Part shown: piece by piece, positions 55,729 to 64,000 of the stretch
Layout of the letters: every line of letters starts with the position of its first letter
Position numbering within the stretch: the stretch's first letter is position 1
From: Methanolobus psychrotolerans
GTDB taxonomy: Archaea > Halobacteriota > Methanosarcinia > Methanosarcinales > Methanosarcinaceae
DNA: 64,000 nt
Assembly (NCBI RefSeq): GCF_002243045.1
Contig: NZ_MBKP01000019.1
Span: forward strand, 1 to 64,000
Direction of reading: 5' to 3'
The notes under the pieces: model-generated
Seen by the model: only the letters and a program-made list of their open reading frames with translations
What the model was told of the DNA's origin: nothing
Database searches by the model: none
Translations under genes and position numbers: made by a program

Positions 55729-56176
55729 ACAATTCCTCCACTATCAGCCCCGCTTGAAGACGGTCCTTGGGGTAAGTGGCTATCTTTGCCTTTACAGTAA
55801 TAGCATCAGATGAAGAACTCAATACTACTTTCCCAAGGAAAGCAGCCTGCTTGTCAAACCTCATATGGAATAACTGCTCGTCATCCAGCCTGTCAGGCAT
55901 TTCATTGCACAGGGACTCAACATCCTCAGGAGACATAGCCTCCCGGATGAACCTGGCAAGTTTTGCACAGTCCGATTTGCGGGCGATCTGTGAACTGAGC
56001 ATCACAAAGGAATTACCATAGTGGCCTTCAATATCCGTTACCTCGACTAATTCATCAGTAACAGTATTTCCAGATTTGCCAATGGCATTTCCTAAAAAGA
56101 AGTCCAGGGCAGCACGTACCCTGGAAAGATCCTCAGTTGAGTGCGCGATCACACGCAAGTTAATATAATGGATCAC
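55721..56176 (-). CDS. COG1325 RNA-binding, exosome-associated family
   Basis: A 151-aa protein with [24 protein letters not shown] at the N-terminus and [18 protein letters not shown] further on. COG1325 was predicted as an exosome-linked RNA-binding protein from this very gene neighbourhood; direct evidence is lacking. It overlaps both neighbours: 4 nt with eL15 and 8 nt with rnp3. Confidence 0.85.
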   Translation of the reverse strand: MIHYINLRVIAHSTEDLSRVRAALDFFLGNAIGKSGNTVTDELVEVTDIEGHYGNSFVMLSSQIARKSDCAKLARFIREAMSPEDVESLCNEMPDRLDDEQLFHMRFDKQAAFLGKVVLSSSSDAITVKAKIATYPKDRLQAGLIVEELFG

Positions 56177-56772
56177 TTGCCCCGGTTCTGGTTTGACCTG
56201 AGACTTGGTCTGGTCTTTTCAGTGCCTTTTCCGCGTGACATCATACCTCTACCCTTACGGCCTGCACTGGTCTTACCGCGCTCTGCACGTCCCTTCTGGG
56301 TGCTGTTGCAGATCCAGTTAAGGTTCTTGTCACTCTTTATTACAGGGTGGCTTGGGTCCACAAGGATAACCTCGAACCACTTCAACTTTCCATCTTCGCC
56401 TACCCAGTAGGAGTTGAGAACTTCCATGTTCGGGAATTTCCTGCCTGCACGCCCTTCAGCCATCCTTTGAAGGCTCATTCCGGCAGTGATCTTGTTCTTA
56501 CCCATGCGCTGGGTACGCCTTCCACGAATGTACCTTGACTTTCTAAGACTACCCCTGCGTACATGTACACGGGCTACAACGATACCCTGCTTAGCCTTGT
56601 ATCCAAGGGAGCGGGCACGATCTATACGGGTTGGACGCCTGATCTTTGTAACAGATCCTTCCTTCCTCCATTCCTGGAGTCTTTCCCATCTTAGTTCCTG
56701 GACATATGTAGTGTCAGGGTTTTTCCATGCGTCTCTTACGTATGCATAAAATGATTTTGACAATTTGTTCAC
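56173..56772 (-). CDS. rpl15e: Ribosomal protein eL15 (L15e)
   Basis: A 199-aa large-subunit protein. [56 protein letters not shown] and the basic [13 protein letters not shown] region are diagnostic. First gene of the superoperon; a hairpin and TATA-like element lie in the 250-bp region upstream. Confidence 0.96.
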   Translation of the reverse strand: MNKLSKSFYAYVRDAWKNPDTTYVQELRWERLQEWRKEGSVTKIRRPTRIDRARSLGYKAKQGIVVARVHVRRGSLRKSRYIRGRRTQRMGKNKITAGMSLQRMAEGRAGRKFPNMEVLNSYWVGEDGKLKWFEVILVDPSHPVIKSDKNLNWICNSTQKGRAERGKTSAGRKGRGMMSRGKGTEKTRPSLRSNQNRGK

Positions 56773-56823
56773 CTAAGTTTCATTTCTAGTTTCACGGTTC
56801 AGCTTTTGTAAAGCCACATTCCC

Positions 56824-56880
56824 ACGGGACTTATCCCGACAATGAAACAGGACTAGTACTTAACGTGATTGGATTTAAAC
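56824..56880 (-). promoter_or_regulatory. Leader hairpin and TATA-like element before eL15
   Basis: CGGGA-CTTA-TCCCG at 56825-56838 is a perfect 5-bp hairpin 53-66 nt before the eL15 ATG, and GGTTTAAATCC near 56870-56880 (minus strand) is a TATA-like element. They may form the superoperon promoter and leader. The rest of 56773-57030 is AT-rich without a gene. Confidence 0.4.
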
Positions 56881-57030
56881 CTTTGCACATTCAATCAGGA
56901 AAAACATGTACTTTGCAATACCTTAAAGAATGCCTTGTGCAACATAAGGTCTTTTTAAAAAGAAGAGGAAAAGGAGAGCATTCCCACAGAAGCATAAGAT
57001 AAGAAATCCCATACTATAACGCAAGAGAGA

Positions 57031-57792
57031 TCACTGGAATTTACTCAAATCCTCACCTGAGCACAAAATACCTGTGGCATTGCCTTCTTTATCTTTTAAG
57101 ACAACGTTATACCAACGCACTGTAATTTCCCTACCATTCTTTGCAAGAACAGGATGCTCCATAAATTCAGGAAGTTCAGATTCACCAATTAAAGCTTTAT
57201 TGAACTTTTCACTGATATCAGCCCTTAGAGCTTCCGGCAACATGGTTTTTAAAAAATCATGCCCAATCAACTCAAATTCACCATAATCCAGTATATTATT
57301 GCCCTTGCTATTAACCAGATTGATCTTTATATCCATATCAAGGACAAAAATAATAAAACCGGCAACGTCCAGATAGTTCATTGCTTCGTTCCTTTCAGCA
57401 AGGATCTTATCCTGAAGATGCTTTATCCTCAGAAGGGATTTCACCCTGGTAACAAGTTCAAGCCTGTTCACAGGCTTGCCAAGGAACTCATCGGCACCAA
57501 CCTCGATCCCTTTGATACGGTCATCCTTTCCGGACAAAGCAGTAACCATAACAACCGGAAGGAACTGAGTTTCCACAGAAGTCTTCAAAACCCTGCAAAC
57601 CTCATACCCATTCATATCAGGCATCATCACATCAAGCAGAATTAGGTCAGGCTTCTCGCTCTTAACCTTATCCAGTGCTTCCTGCCCACTATAAGCAGGA
57701 ATTATGTCATAATCCGATTTAAGGTAAAGGCCCATCAACTCCACTATGGCCTGTTCGTCATCAACAATGAGTACTTTATCCTGATCTCGCAT
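57031..57792 (-). CDS. Response regulator with PAS domain
   Basis: A 253-aa signal-transduction protein. Residues 5-120 are a receiver domain: acidic DDE (11-13), phosphoacceptor D54 in LLDVMMPDMNG, T in MVTALSG and K in FLGKPVN. Residues about 135-250 are a PAS domain (FIIFVLDMDIKINLVNSKG, GHDFLKTMLP, CSGEDLSKF). It has no output domain, so it probably works through another protein. No kinase is adjacent. Confidence 0.88.
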   Translation of the reverse strand: MRDQDKVLIVDDEQAIVELMGLYLKSDYDIIPAYSGQEALDKVKSEKPDLILLDVMMPDMNGYEVCRVLKTSVETQFLPVVMVTALSGKDDRIKGIEVGADEFLGKPVNRLELVTRVKSLLRIKHLQDKILAERNEAMNYLDVAGFIIFVLDMDIKINLVNSKGNNILDYGEFELIGHDFLKTMLPEALRADISEKFNKALIGESELPEFMEHPVLAKNGREITVRWYNVVLKDKEGNATGILCSGEDLSKFQ

Positions 57793-57998
57793 GAATCATA
57801 GGCTCCCTGTTTGCACGTAAATTAAATAAATATAGTCCAATATAAGACTGGTGGTAACCTCAGTATCTTGTCACATTCGTTGTGGTAATTTATTATTTTA
57901 TATTTTACTATTAATTATATAGTTTTATCTGCATATAAAGTTTAGGCATCAAAAGAAAAACCAGCCTTGCAAAAGAACAATCAATGCAAGGAAGGAAG

Positions 57999-58194
57999 TG
58001 GGGCTGGTGAGATTCGAACTCACGATCGACGGGTCTCTCCGAACAGCTGCAAAAAGCAGCTTTCAGTTCACGAGCACATATCAGTGCTCCAACGGCTCCT
58101 CACAAACCAACCCCGTCGGGTTGATCTCAGTAGACCCGTTGTTCATCATTTATCCGCTGGAGCCCATCGCCATGCCGGGCTAGGCCACAGCCCC
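57999..58194 (-). tRNA. tRNA-Trp (CCA anticodon) with intron
   Basis: On the minus strand exon 1 (58194-58157) begins GGGGCTGTGGCC and ends CTCCAG; exon 2 (58034-57999) begins ACCCGTCG and ends CAGCCCCA. Acceptor GGGGCTG pairs with CAGCCCC; the anticodon stem is ATGGG with CCCGT, placing CCA in the loop. The T-arm is GTGAGTTCGAATCTCAC. No CCA tail is encoded. The intron interrupts after position 37, the usual archaeal site. TATA-like AAATATAT lies about 40 nt upstream. Confidence 0.95.
58035..58156 (-). ncRNA. tRNA-Trp intron with box C/D elements
   Basis: A 122-nt intron holding box C TGATGA (58148-58143), D' CTGA (58130-58127), C' TGAGGA (58102-58097) and D CTGA (58084-58081). The sequence before D' (ACGGGTCT) is complementary to the exon 2 start region, and that before D (CCGTTGGAGC) to exon 1 around the anticodon with one wobble. 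Euryarchaeal tRNA-Trp introns of this type guide 2'-O-methylation of the tRNA before or after splicing. Confidence 0.9.
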
Positions 58195-58265
58195 ATAATT
58201 TCGGGTAGTATCCCCAGAATACATCTTATCAATGATATATTTAGCGGTACCACATCCCCTGCGGC

Positions 58266-59342
58266 TTAGATAGTTTCACCAACGACCCGGTTCAAATCCC
58301 CTAATTTGCACAACTCATCACAAAGTAACTCTATCTTTAAGCGCAATTCTTCCATAGAATAACCAAACATACCAGTCATATAGATAGCACCGCCTGCACC
58401 TACGCCCTCCTTAACAAAACCAACCTCATACTGTTGCAAGCCCTTGGATCTGGACTTACCAAACCCAGGATCTACACCCTCGTAGCTGGCACCTAACTCC
58501 CTGGCAAGATCTACAAAATTTGCCGAGGTGTCACGTATAACATAGCTGGTAGTAACTATTTTCATATTTCCCGTTGGGTAACCCAGATGTTTGATAACCG
58601 CAAATATAGAAACCATCTGAGTGCCCCCTGCAAGAATAATAGGAATATCCCCCAGACCTGCTGCAAGACCTGCAACTGCAACCATCATGGGATCACCAAC
58701 GTATGCCAGCGCTTTGAGCGGATCATTGCGCAGAGAACCACAAGTAATACCTGATGACTTAAGGGCTTCCTCTACAACCTGTTTTTTAAGATTAAGCGGA
58801 TTAGAGCTTGAACTGCTGCTGACATTACCATCATAACCCAGAGACTGGAGCACTGCATTAGCGGTTGTTGTTCCCGCAGGAATACTTTCGCCGATCACAA
58901 TAAAGTCATGATCCTTTGCAAGCTTCTCACCAAGAGCAAAGGCATTTTTGAAGGCATTTTCAACATTGTGCACTGCAATCGGTTTTCTTATATCATCACC
59001 TGGAAGTCCACCGATATCGAACAGTGGCACCTGTTTTGCCGGAAGAACCTTCAAACCTGCATTTACAAATATATGAGGAATTCCTGTCAGTGAAAGAGCC
59101 GCACGCGTAATAAGGGCAGGTGTAGGCGTATCATACGGAGGCGTCATTGGCAGGATAGGAATATCAATGATAGTGCCCGTTTCAAGGACTTCAGCATCGC
59201 CCGCCGGCGTGTAGTCGGTTAGTTTTGCAGTCTTGCCTGCCGCAGACAGACCTTCTATATAGGCCGTCTCTGTGTTTCCAAGAACGCATACGAACAATGG
59301 TTTTTCAGGTAACCGGACTTTTTCAGGTGCTATTGTATCCAT
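58266..59342 (-). CDS. cobT: CobT-like nicotinate-nucleotide phosphoribosyltransferase
   Basis: A 358-aa archaeal homologue (TIGR00303 type) of CobT, which prepares the lower ligand of cobamides. Motifs include VIGESIPAGTTTANAVL (about residue 150), VGDPMMVAVAGLAAGLGDIPIILAGGTQM and EGVGAGGAIYMTG near the end. Methanogens need cobamides for methyltransferases. The usual lower base in these archaea is 5-hydroxybenzimidazole or adenine, so the substrate differs from the bacterial one. Confidence 0.82.
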   Translation of the reverse strand: MDTIAPEKVRLPEKPLFVCVLGNTETAYIEGLSAAGKTAKLTDYTPAGDAEVLETGTIIDIPILPMTPPYDTPTPALITRAALSLTGIPHIFVNAGLKVLPAKQVPLFDIGGLPGDDIRKPIAVHNVENAFKNAFALGEKLAKDHDFIVIGESIPAGTTTANAVLQSLGYDGNVSSSSSSNPLNLKKQVVEEALKSSGITCGSLRNDPLKALAYVGDPMMVAVAGLAAGLGDIPIILAGGTQMVSIFAVIKHLGYPTGNMKIVTTSYVIRDTSANFVDLARELGASYEGVDPGFGKSRSKGLQQYEVGFVKEGVGAGGAIYMTGMFGYSMEELRLKIELLCDELCKLGDLNRVVGETI

Positions 59343-59396
59343 ACCAATCGCCTAGATGTATTTTAGAAGGTGTATATGACTTTTTCCAGAGAAACT

Positions 59397-60833
59397 TCAG
59401 TAAGTCCTGGCAACATATACCTGCGTGTTTGCATCCAAGCCGCATACAGGACATTTGCCGGAACATCCTTCTGCCTGATCAGTGGGTATGCCAAGTATAC
59501 CCGCGCCGATCTCATCCTCAAGCTTCAGGCCGCATTCCTTATTACCGCACCAGAAGATCTTTGCGATCCCCTGATTGAGTTTCTCTTTCATTACATCAAA
59601 TTCCTCACATTCAAAGATGCGTTCCTGGACGCGTGCCTTTGCCTTATCATATAGATCCTCATGGATCTTATAGAGCAAAGAAAGGACTTCATCTTTAATA
59701 GTATCCAGAGACACCTGCTGTTTCTCACCCGTGTCACGACGGGCAAGCATAGCGGCATTATTTTTAAGATCCCTCGGACCAAGTTCCAGTCTTACAGGAA
59801 CGCCGCGCATTTCCCATTTATAGTATTTGGCACCCGGACGGATGTCGCTTGCATCCATCTTTACACGCAGCCCTGCTTCTTCAAGAGTGACCTTTAAATT
59901 TTCGCAAGCTTCAAGAACATCCTGAGATTCCTTGAATATAATAGGAATTATCACGACTTGCACAGGAGCAATTGCCGGAGGAAGAACCAGACCTTTATCA
60001 TCACCATGTATGGATATCATGGCAGCAATGGAACGTTCGGATATGCCATAACATGTCTGGTAAGCATAAACCTGCTCCCCATCCGTATTTTCATAAGTTA
60101 TATCGAATGTTTTTGCAAAATTATCGCCAAGGTGATGAGCCGTACCTACCTGTAAAGTCTTGCCATCGGGCATCAAGGCATCAGTGGCTATTGTATAATC
60201 AGCACCTGGGAACTTGTCCCAGTCCGGCCTCCTGGATGCAAGAACAGGAACAGCAAGCTGACGGTAGAACTCAGTATAGATCCTTATAGCCTCATCAACC
60301 TGTGATGCCGCATCTTCCCATGTAGCATGGACCGTATGAGCTTCCTTAAAGGAAGTTATCTCACGCAACCTGATCAACGGACGCGTGTGTTTAGTTTCAT
60401 ATCTGAATGTGTTGACTATCTGGTAGAGTTTTAGAGGCATATCTGCATGAGACCTGATCCACAACTTGTACATCGGATAGATAGCAGTCTCGCTTGTAGG
60501 CCTCAGTGCCAGTTTAACATCCAGCGGAGTAGTACCGCCATGGGTTACCCAGTAGACTTCGTCCTCAAAGCCTTTGATATGTTCGGCTTCTTTCATGAAC
60601 TCATTTTCAGGAATAAGAAGTGGAAACAGTGTTTCCTGATGATCCTTGTCAAGCAGCTTGCGAATAATATTGTAAACATTCCTTCTGATGCTAAAACCAA
60701 AAGGAAACCATACATATAATCCTTTGACAGGATAACGTACATCCATGATCTCACCTTTCATAAGAAGATCATTATACCATTCACTGAAATTATCTTTAGA
60801 AGGAAGTGCAGCCTCTTTTTCTTGCTCTGCCAT
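59397..60833 (-). CDS. proS: Prolyl-tRNA synthetase
   Basis: A 478-aa archaeal/eukaryote-type class II synthetase. Motif 2 region [19 protein letters not shown] (about residue 141), the [29 protein letters not shown] stretch and motif 3 in [14 protein letters not shown] are visible. A C-terminal Zn-binding domain has [12 protein letters not shown] and CSGKCPVC. It charges tRNA-Pro. Confidence 0.95.
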   Translation of the reverse strand: MAEQEKEAALPSKDNFSEWYNDLLMKGEIMDVRYPVKGLYVWFPFGFSIRRNVYNIIRKLLDKDHQETLFPLLIPENEFMKEAEHIKGFEDEVYWVTHGGTTPLDVKLALRPTSETAIYPMYKLWIRSHADMPLKLYQIVNTFRYETKHTRPLIRLREITSFKEAHTVHATWEDAASQVDEAIRIYTEFYRQLAVPVLASRRPDWDKFPGADYTIATDALMPDGKTLQVGTAHHLGDNFAKTFDITYENTDGEQVYAYQTCYGISERSIAAMISIHGDDKGLVLPPAIAPVQVVIIPIIFKESQDVLEACENLKVTLEEAGLRVKMDASDIRPGAKYYKWEMRGVPVRLELGPRDLKNNAAMLARRDTGEKQQVSLDTIKDEVLSLLYKIHEDLYDKAKARVQERIFECEEFDVMKEKLNQGIAKIFWCGNKECGLKLEDEIGAGILGIPTDQAEGCSGKCPVCGLDANTQVYVARTY

Positions 60834-60972
60834 TTATTCACCTGTTTATACTTGATTTTGGCTACATTAATAAGTACATTGCTTATAGCCATTTCCTTTC
60901 ATAGCCCAAACAGTAGGCCAAAGTCGACAGAGTAAAACAAATAAAGAATAAAAATGTAAAATGGATATGCAT

Positions 60973-61701
60973 TTAAGGCCGATTAATGTCCTTTTTAAAA
61001 CAAAGGAACCAGTCAATACATCTCAGGCCCTCATCTGACGTATCAGTTCTTTCCTTGGCTCCGATCCACGTAACAGGACATGGCAAAATTACATCATCTC
61101 CCGGAAGCCACCCCTCAGGAGTTGATACTTGTTCACTATCAGACTTTTGTATCGCAACTAATAGACGCTTTACCTCATCCATGCTTCTGCCATTGGAAAA
61201 AGGATAGTAGAGAATAGCCCTTATTTTACCCATTGGATCAATTATGAAAACAGCCCGGATAGTTTCTGTTGTAAATTCCTGTATTTGTACAACTCCTCCG
61301 GACTTTTCAAACCTCTCAAGGATAGATTCGGGCGTATAATGGGCATTCGGATGGATCATGCCGTACTTACGTGCAACCCCCATACTCAGGTCCTCTATGA
61401 CCGGGAACATCACATCTATATTCTTAAAGCCCTTGTAATCGATCCTATCCCGGATAGTTTCCAGCCATGCGATGTGGGAGTAGATACTGTCAACAGAAAG
61501 ACCTATTAGTTCAGTATTGAGCTGTTTCAACTCTTCCTGCATAGTAGCACATTTTATGAATTCCGTAGTGCAGACCGGAGTAAAGTCAGAAGGATGGCTG
61601 AAAAAGATAACCCATTTTCCTTTGTAATCTTCCGGGAAATTTACCAGTCCCAGAGTAGTCCTGGCTTTAAAAGAAGGCGCATCATCGCCGATCAATGGCA
61701 A
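60973..61701 (-). CDS. Peroxiredoxin, archaeal Prx6-like
   Basis: A 242-aa thiol peroxidase. The peroxidatic cysteine is in SHPSDFTPVCTTEF (about residue 48). The C-terminal extension has LPCPVTWIG and RCIDWFLCFKK, matching the resolving cysteine pair of archaeal enzymes such as the Aeropyrum type. It reduces hydrogen peroxide, useful in an oxygen-sensitive methanogen. Transcribed alone. Confidence 0.92.
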   Translation of the reverse strand: MPLIGDDAPSFKARTTLGLVNFPEDYKGKWVIFFSHPSDFTPVCTTEFIKCATMQEELKQLNTELIGLSVDSIYSHIAWLETIRDRIDYKGFKNIDVMFPVIEDLSMGVARKYGMIHPNAHYTPESILERFEKSGGVVQIQEFTTETIRAVFIIDPMGKIRAILYYPFSNGRSMDEVKRLLVAIQKSDSEQVSTPEGWLPGDDVILPCPVTWIGAKERTDTSDEGLRCIDWFLCFKKDINRP

Positions 61702-61827
61702 GCTTGCCCCTTTACATGATTCGTCGTCCAGATAACTTCCCCCATGTATAATTTAGTTAGGATAGTATCTATTCAGCAAATAAATACTTAAGGGTTCTCA
61801 GATAAAATAGAAAAGAGAATACAAAAA

Positions 61828-62466
61828 TTATTCCTTTAGTATGTGTTCGGAGTCACATGCATCAAGCTCCACCTCCGAAGAGTTCACATCAAAGACGATC
61901 ATTCCTGTCTTTAGATGTTCAGCTTCATCAGGAGCAAGCACATATGATTTTGCCTTTTCAGAAATAATAGCACTGTTACCAAAAGGATCCTCTATTATAA
62001 CGGTAAGAACCTTTTTACCATCAATAGCCTCTTCCAGAGCTTTCTGGACCTCAAGCCCACGGGAATGCTTTTCCTCATCCCCTTCTGACCATTTAGTAGC
62101 AGTGACAACTACGCTGTATATCCTGTCAAGTACACCTTCAATATTGGTAATATAAGAATCAGAGATAGAACCAGGCTCAACGTCAATTCCAAGTTCGGGT
62201 ATCCTGATAGTACCTGAGGTGGAGCGCACAACCCTACTATTGAGATCTTCAAGACATTCTACTTTCAGCTCGTACCGCATTGGCTCTTTCTGCGCGAGAA
62301 TAATAGTGTCAGTAAACCGGAAACTGCATTTGCACATTGCAGTTATGTACATTACTTCGCCAAAAAAAGGAATCTCATCACCCTGCCAGTTGATTATCAA
62401 ATCATCGTGGCAAAGAGGACAGGAAGTCCTTGTTTGAAAACTCTGACAGGAATCCCGATCTATCAA
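61828..62466 (-). CDS. ZPR1-type zinc-finger protein
   Basis: A 212-aa single-unit ZPR1 homologue. The zinc finger has TSCPLCHDDLIINWQGDEIPFFGEVMYITAMCKC (C4, about residues 15-48), then RSTSGTIRIPELGIDVEPGS, DRIYSVV and FGNSAII. Eukaryotic ZPR1 binds eEF1A; the archaeal role is unknown. It overlaps sepF by 4 nt (ATGA). Confidence 0.9.
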   Translation of the reverse strand: MIDRDSCQSFQTRTSCPLCHDDLIINWQGDEIPFFGEVMYITAMCKCSFRFTDTIILAQKEPMRYELKVECLEDLNSRVVRSTSGTIRIPELGIDVEPGSISDSYITNIEGVLDRIYSVVVTATKWSEGDEEKHSRGLEVQKALEEAIDGKKVLTVIIEDPFGNSAIISEKAKSYVLAPDEAEHLKTGMIVFDVNSSEVELDACDSEHILKE

Positions 62467-62843
62467 TATCTTCCACCAATGATCTTTGATCTGTCTATCT
62501 TAATACCTGTAGGTGTTACAAGAACTTGATCGTCCTTGATGCCGGCAATATCGCCATGAACATCCAGTACTACTTCCTTGAGGTCTTTTAAAGCACGATC
62601 AAGCAACAATTTGTCCACTTTGATGTGGGATATATCGATCATTACGATATTACCATCATATATCTCTTTTTTGAGTGAGGTAAGCTCATTAAGGTTTGTT
62701 AGTTCTGCAACCCTGATGTAGGTCTGTGCAGGCTCATCATCCATTACCTCTTCGTACTTGGTAAGGTCAAGTTCCGTATATTCATCCTCAGTGGTTGAGC
62801 TTTTACTGCTTCCACCGAATAATTTGTTCATGATATTTGCCAT
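62463..62843 (-). CDS. sepF: Cell-division protein SepF
   Basis: A 126-aa SepF homologue. The N-terminal MANIMNKLFGG is an amphipathic membrane-binding helix, followed by a short acidic linker. The core TYIRVAELTNLNELTSLKKEIYDGNIVMIDIS and VLVTPTGIKIDRSKIIGG match the family. It anchors FtsZ to the membrane in archaea without FtsA. Coupled to the ZPR1 gene. Confidence 0.93.
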   Translation of the reverse strand: MANIMNKLFGGSSKSSTTEDEYTELDLTKYEEVMDDEPAQTYIRVAELTNLNELTSLKKEIYDGNIVMIDISHIKVDKLLLDRALKDLKEVVLDVHGDIAGIKDDQVLVTPTGIKIDRSKIIGGRY

Positions 62844-62977
62844 AATTCACCCTCATGTATTCAAAAACATTGTTATATTGATATCGCTACTACTTAAAAT
62901 GTTACTGGAATGTTAGTATTAGGTGTCATGTGTTGCTGACATTTATATACAAACTCATTCTATTTTAATGATTTCTT

Positions 62978-63460
62978 TCATATGTCAAGATTCCAGAGCT
63001 TGTCCCCTACGTAATGAACAGATTTTACTGCTTTACCCTTATTTCCTGCCATATCTGTCCCCGGCATCATAGCCGTCCCAATGGCAAGGGGTTTTTTGTG
63101 AGCCTCTTCGATAATTATAACAGGATCATTCTCCTTGATATCGGGATCTGCGCTGACAATTCCCGGAGACATGACATCAGCACCGTTGATAACAAAGCGC
63201 ACTGCTCCGGAGTCAATTACTACTACATTCTTCCTGAGCCCCAGCTTCAATGCTCCCCTTACAGTCGGGAAATAGGTACCGTTTACCTGAAACAGAAGCG
63301 GTTCACCATCTACTAATATAAGGGAAAGTTCATCTACGTTTGCTGTTTCAAACTTGCTGTTTTCAAGCTGTTTTACCTCTTCGCCAAAAATGGAATTGAT
63401 ATCGCTTAAAAGTTGATTCTTTGCAGATTTCCTTAACTGGACCCTGGATTTTATTTTCAA
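62978..63460 (-). CDS. PUA-domain RNA-binding protein
   Basis: A 160-aa protein. Residues 1-75 are a small N-terminal domain (KSRVQLRKSAKNQLLSDI). The PUA domain follows, with VVIDSGAVRFVINGADVMSPGI and VIIIEEAHKKPLAIGTAMM. It resembles the MCT-1/Tma20 group, which in eukaryotes acts in translation recycling; this role in archaea is unproved. Confidence 0.88.
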   Translation of the reverse strand: MKIKSRVQLRKSAKNQLLSDINSIFGEEVKQLENSKFETANVDELSLILVDGEPLLFQVNGTYFPTVRGALKLGLRKNVVVIDSGAVRFVINGADVMSPGIVSADPDIKENDPVIIIEEAHKKPLAIGTAMMPGTDMAGNKGKAVKSVHYVGDKLWNLDI

Positions 63461-63561
63461 CTAACCACCTGTCAGGCAATAAATATTAATTTGGATAAAA
63501 TAAGGGATGGATGCTCTTAAAGTTTATGAGGGCAGGACCCACACAAAGCATCCATAGAAGT

Positions 63562-64000
63562 TCACCTTACAATAACAATGGGAACCCCGCTGATATCCAG
63601 AACATCAACTGACCTTCCTGCCGAAACCACTTCCTTCTCGACCTCAACACATTCAGGGTCAAGCTCAAGCATATCCCCGTTAACCATTACAGTGATCTTT
63701 CCTTTTGCAATTTCATCAGCAATCTTTTTGGGATTCTCTTCAATCAGTGCATTGATTATGTCCTTTGCCTGTCCCCTGAATTTCGGACCGATGATGCCCA
63801 TGTTGGGCTTGACATTTACCGGAACATGCTCAAAATCAGGTTCACCTGCAATGACCTCCACAGGAGAGTTTGTAGCACCAAGTACATCGGTGATGTCTGC
63901 AAGGCTGCCATATATCTCTATTTTTGCAAGAGGGGCATTGAGTGCCATACCATGCTCAGACTTGTATCTTCGAACGCTGCTTGCAATATCCTTTATGAAC
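63562..64000 (-). CDS. valS: Valyl-tRNA synthetase, C-terminal part (5' end outside window)
   Basis: The frame runs to the window edge without a start. Residues read SSVRRYKSEHGMALNAPLAKIEIYG, the typical ValS anticodon-binding tail, then VNVKPNMGIIGPKFRGQAKDI, ELDPECVEVEKEVVSAGRSVDV. About 145 of the usual 860-880 residues are visible. An internal ATG at 63948 is inside the conserved region, so the true start is outside. It charges tRNA-Val. Confidence 0.9.
   Translation of the reverse strand, partial: FIKDIASSVRRYKSEHGMALNAPLAKIEIYGSLADITDVLGATNSPVEVIAGEPDFEHVPVNVKPNMGIIGPKFRGQAKDIINALIEENPKKIADEIAKGKITVMVNGDMLELDPECVEVEKEVVSAGRSVDVLDISGVPIVIVR

Overview
The window comes from a cytochrome-containing methanogenic archaeon of the Methanosarcinaceae, most likely a methylotrophic, mildly salt-adapted genus such as Methanolobus or Methanococcoides. 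The evidence is the membrane heterodisulfide reductase pair HdrDE, methanogenesis marker proteins 11 and 12, archaeal information-processing genes (MCM, exosome, proteasome alpha, KEOPS Pcc1, RNase P proteins, RpoP, eL15, eL43), S-layer-type and PGF-pre-PGF surface proteins, and a bacterial-type GroEL/GroES. The genus is an inference from gene content; no 16S gene is present.

Layout. 1-1.5 kb: the 3' part of an IS21-family element inserted into a decayed IS66 transposase gene, then a small membrane protein. 1.7-2.1 kb: RNase P RNA (rnpB). 2.1-6.6 kb, minus: a geranylgeranyl-reductase-family flavoprotein with two tandem DUF116 membrane proteins, then hdrED. 6.9-11.7 kb, plus: TrmJ-like methyltransferase, MCM helicase, DUF424 and two coiled-coil proteins. 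11.7-16.6 kb, minus: pycB-pycA-birA and a one-domain S-layer protein; BirA would biotinylate PycB. 17.1-19.4 kb, plus: DUF1847, metallo-beta-lactamase-fold and radical SAM genes behind an 18-bp perfect palindrome. 19.5-28 kb, minus: DUF169, then an envelope cluster (AI-2E-type permease, PGF-pre-PGF protein, TrmB regulator, two COG1361 exported proteins, an RND/MmpL-like exporter). 28-29 kb: a regulatory region with a candidate structured RNA and a 64-aa gene. 29-31.9 kb, plus: a second TrmB regulator and a 623-aa repeat/coiled-coil protein of unknown family behind a leader with two alternative hairpins.

32-38 kb is a stress island: ClpB, Hsp20, GroEL, GroES and a divergent HTH protein that is the obvious regulator candidate. 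38-45.8 kb holds a MobB-MoaE fusion, RadC, a tandem pair of membrane proteins of unknown family (one frameshifted and carrying a (TA)13 microsatellite), marker proteins 11 and 12, and an IorA-like TPP enzyme lacking its ferredoxin domain. 45.8-47.6 kb: ACT-domain protein and phenylacetate-CoA ligase.

47.7-56.8 kb is a nearly continuous minus-strand information superoperon: eL15, COG1325, Rnp3, Rnp2, PsmA, SBDS, Rrp4, Rrp41, Rrp42, eL43, RpoP, Brix, Pcc1, prefoldin beta, DHH phosphoesterase. It joins ribosome assembly, RNA decay, tRNA processing and protein quality control. With rnpB, the window carries the RNase P RNA and two of its proteins. 57-64 kb: a receiver-PAS protein, tRNA-Trp with a 122-nt intron carrying box C/D elements, CobT-like protein, ProS, peroxiredoxin, ZPR1, SepF, a PUA protein and the C-terminus of ValS.

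The most unusual items are the 623-aa repeat protein and its leader, the tandem membrane family with the in-gene microsatellite, the structured intergenic region at 28.2 kb, and apparent non-AUG starts in the envelope cluster.
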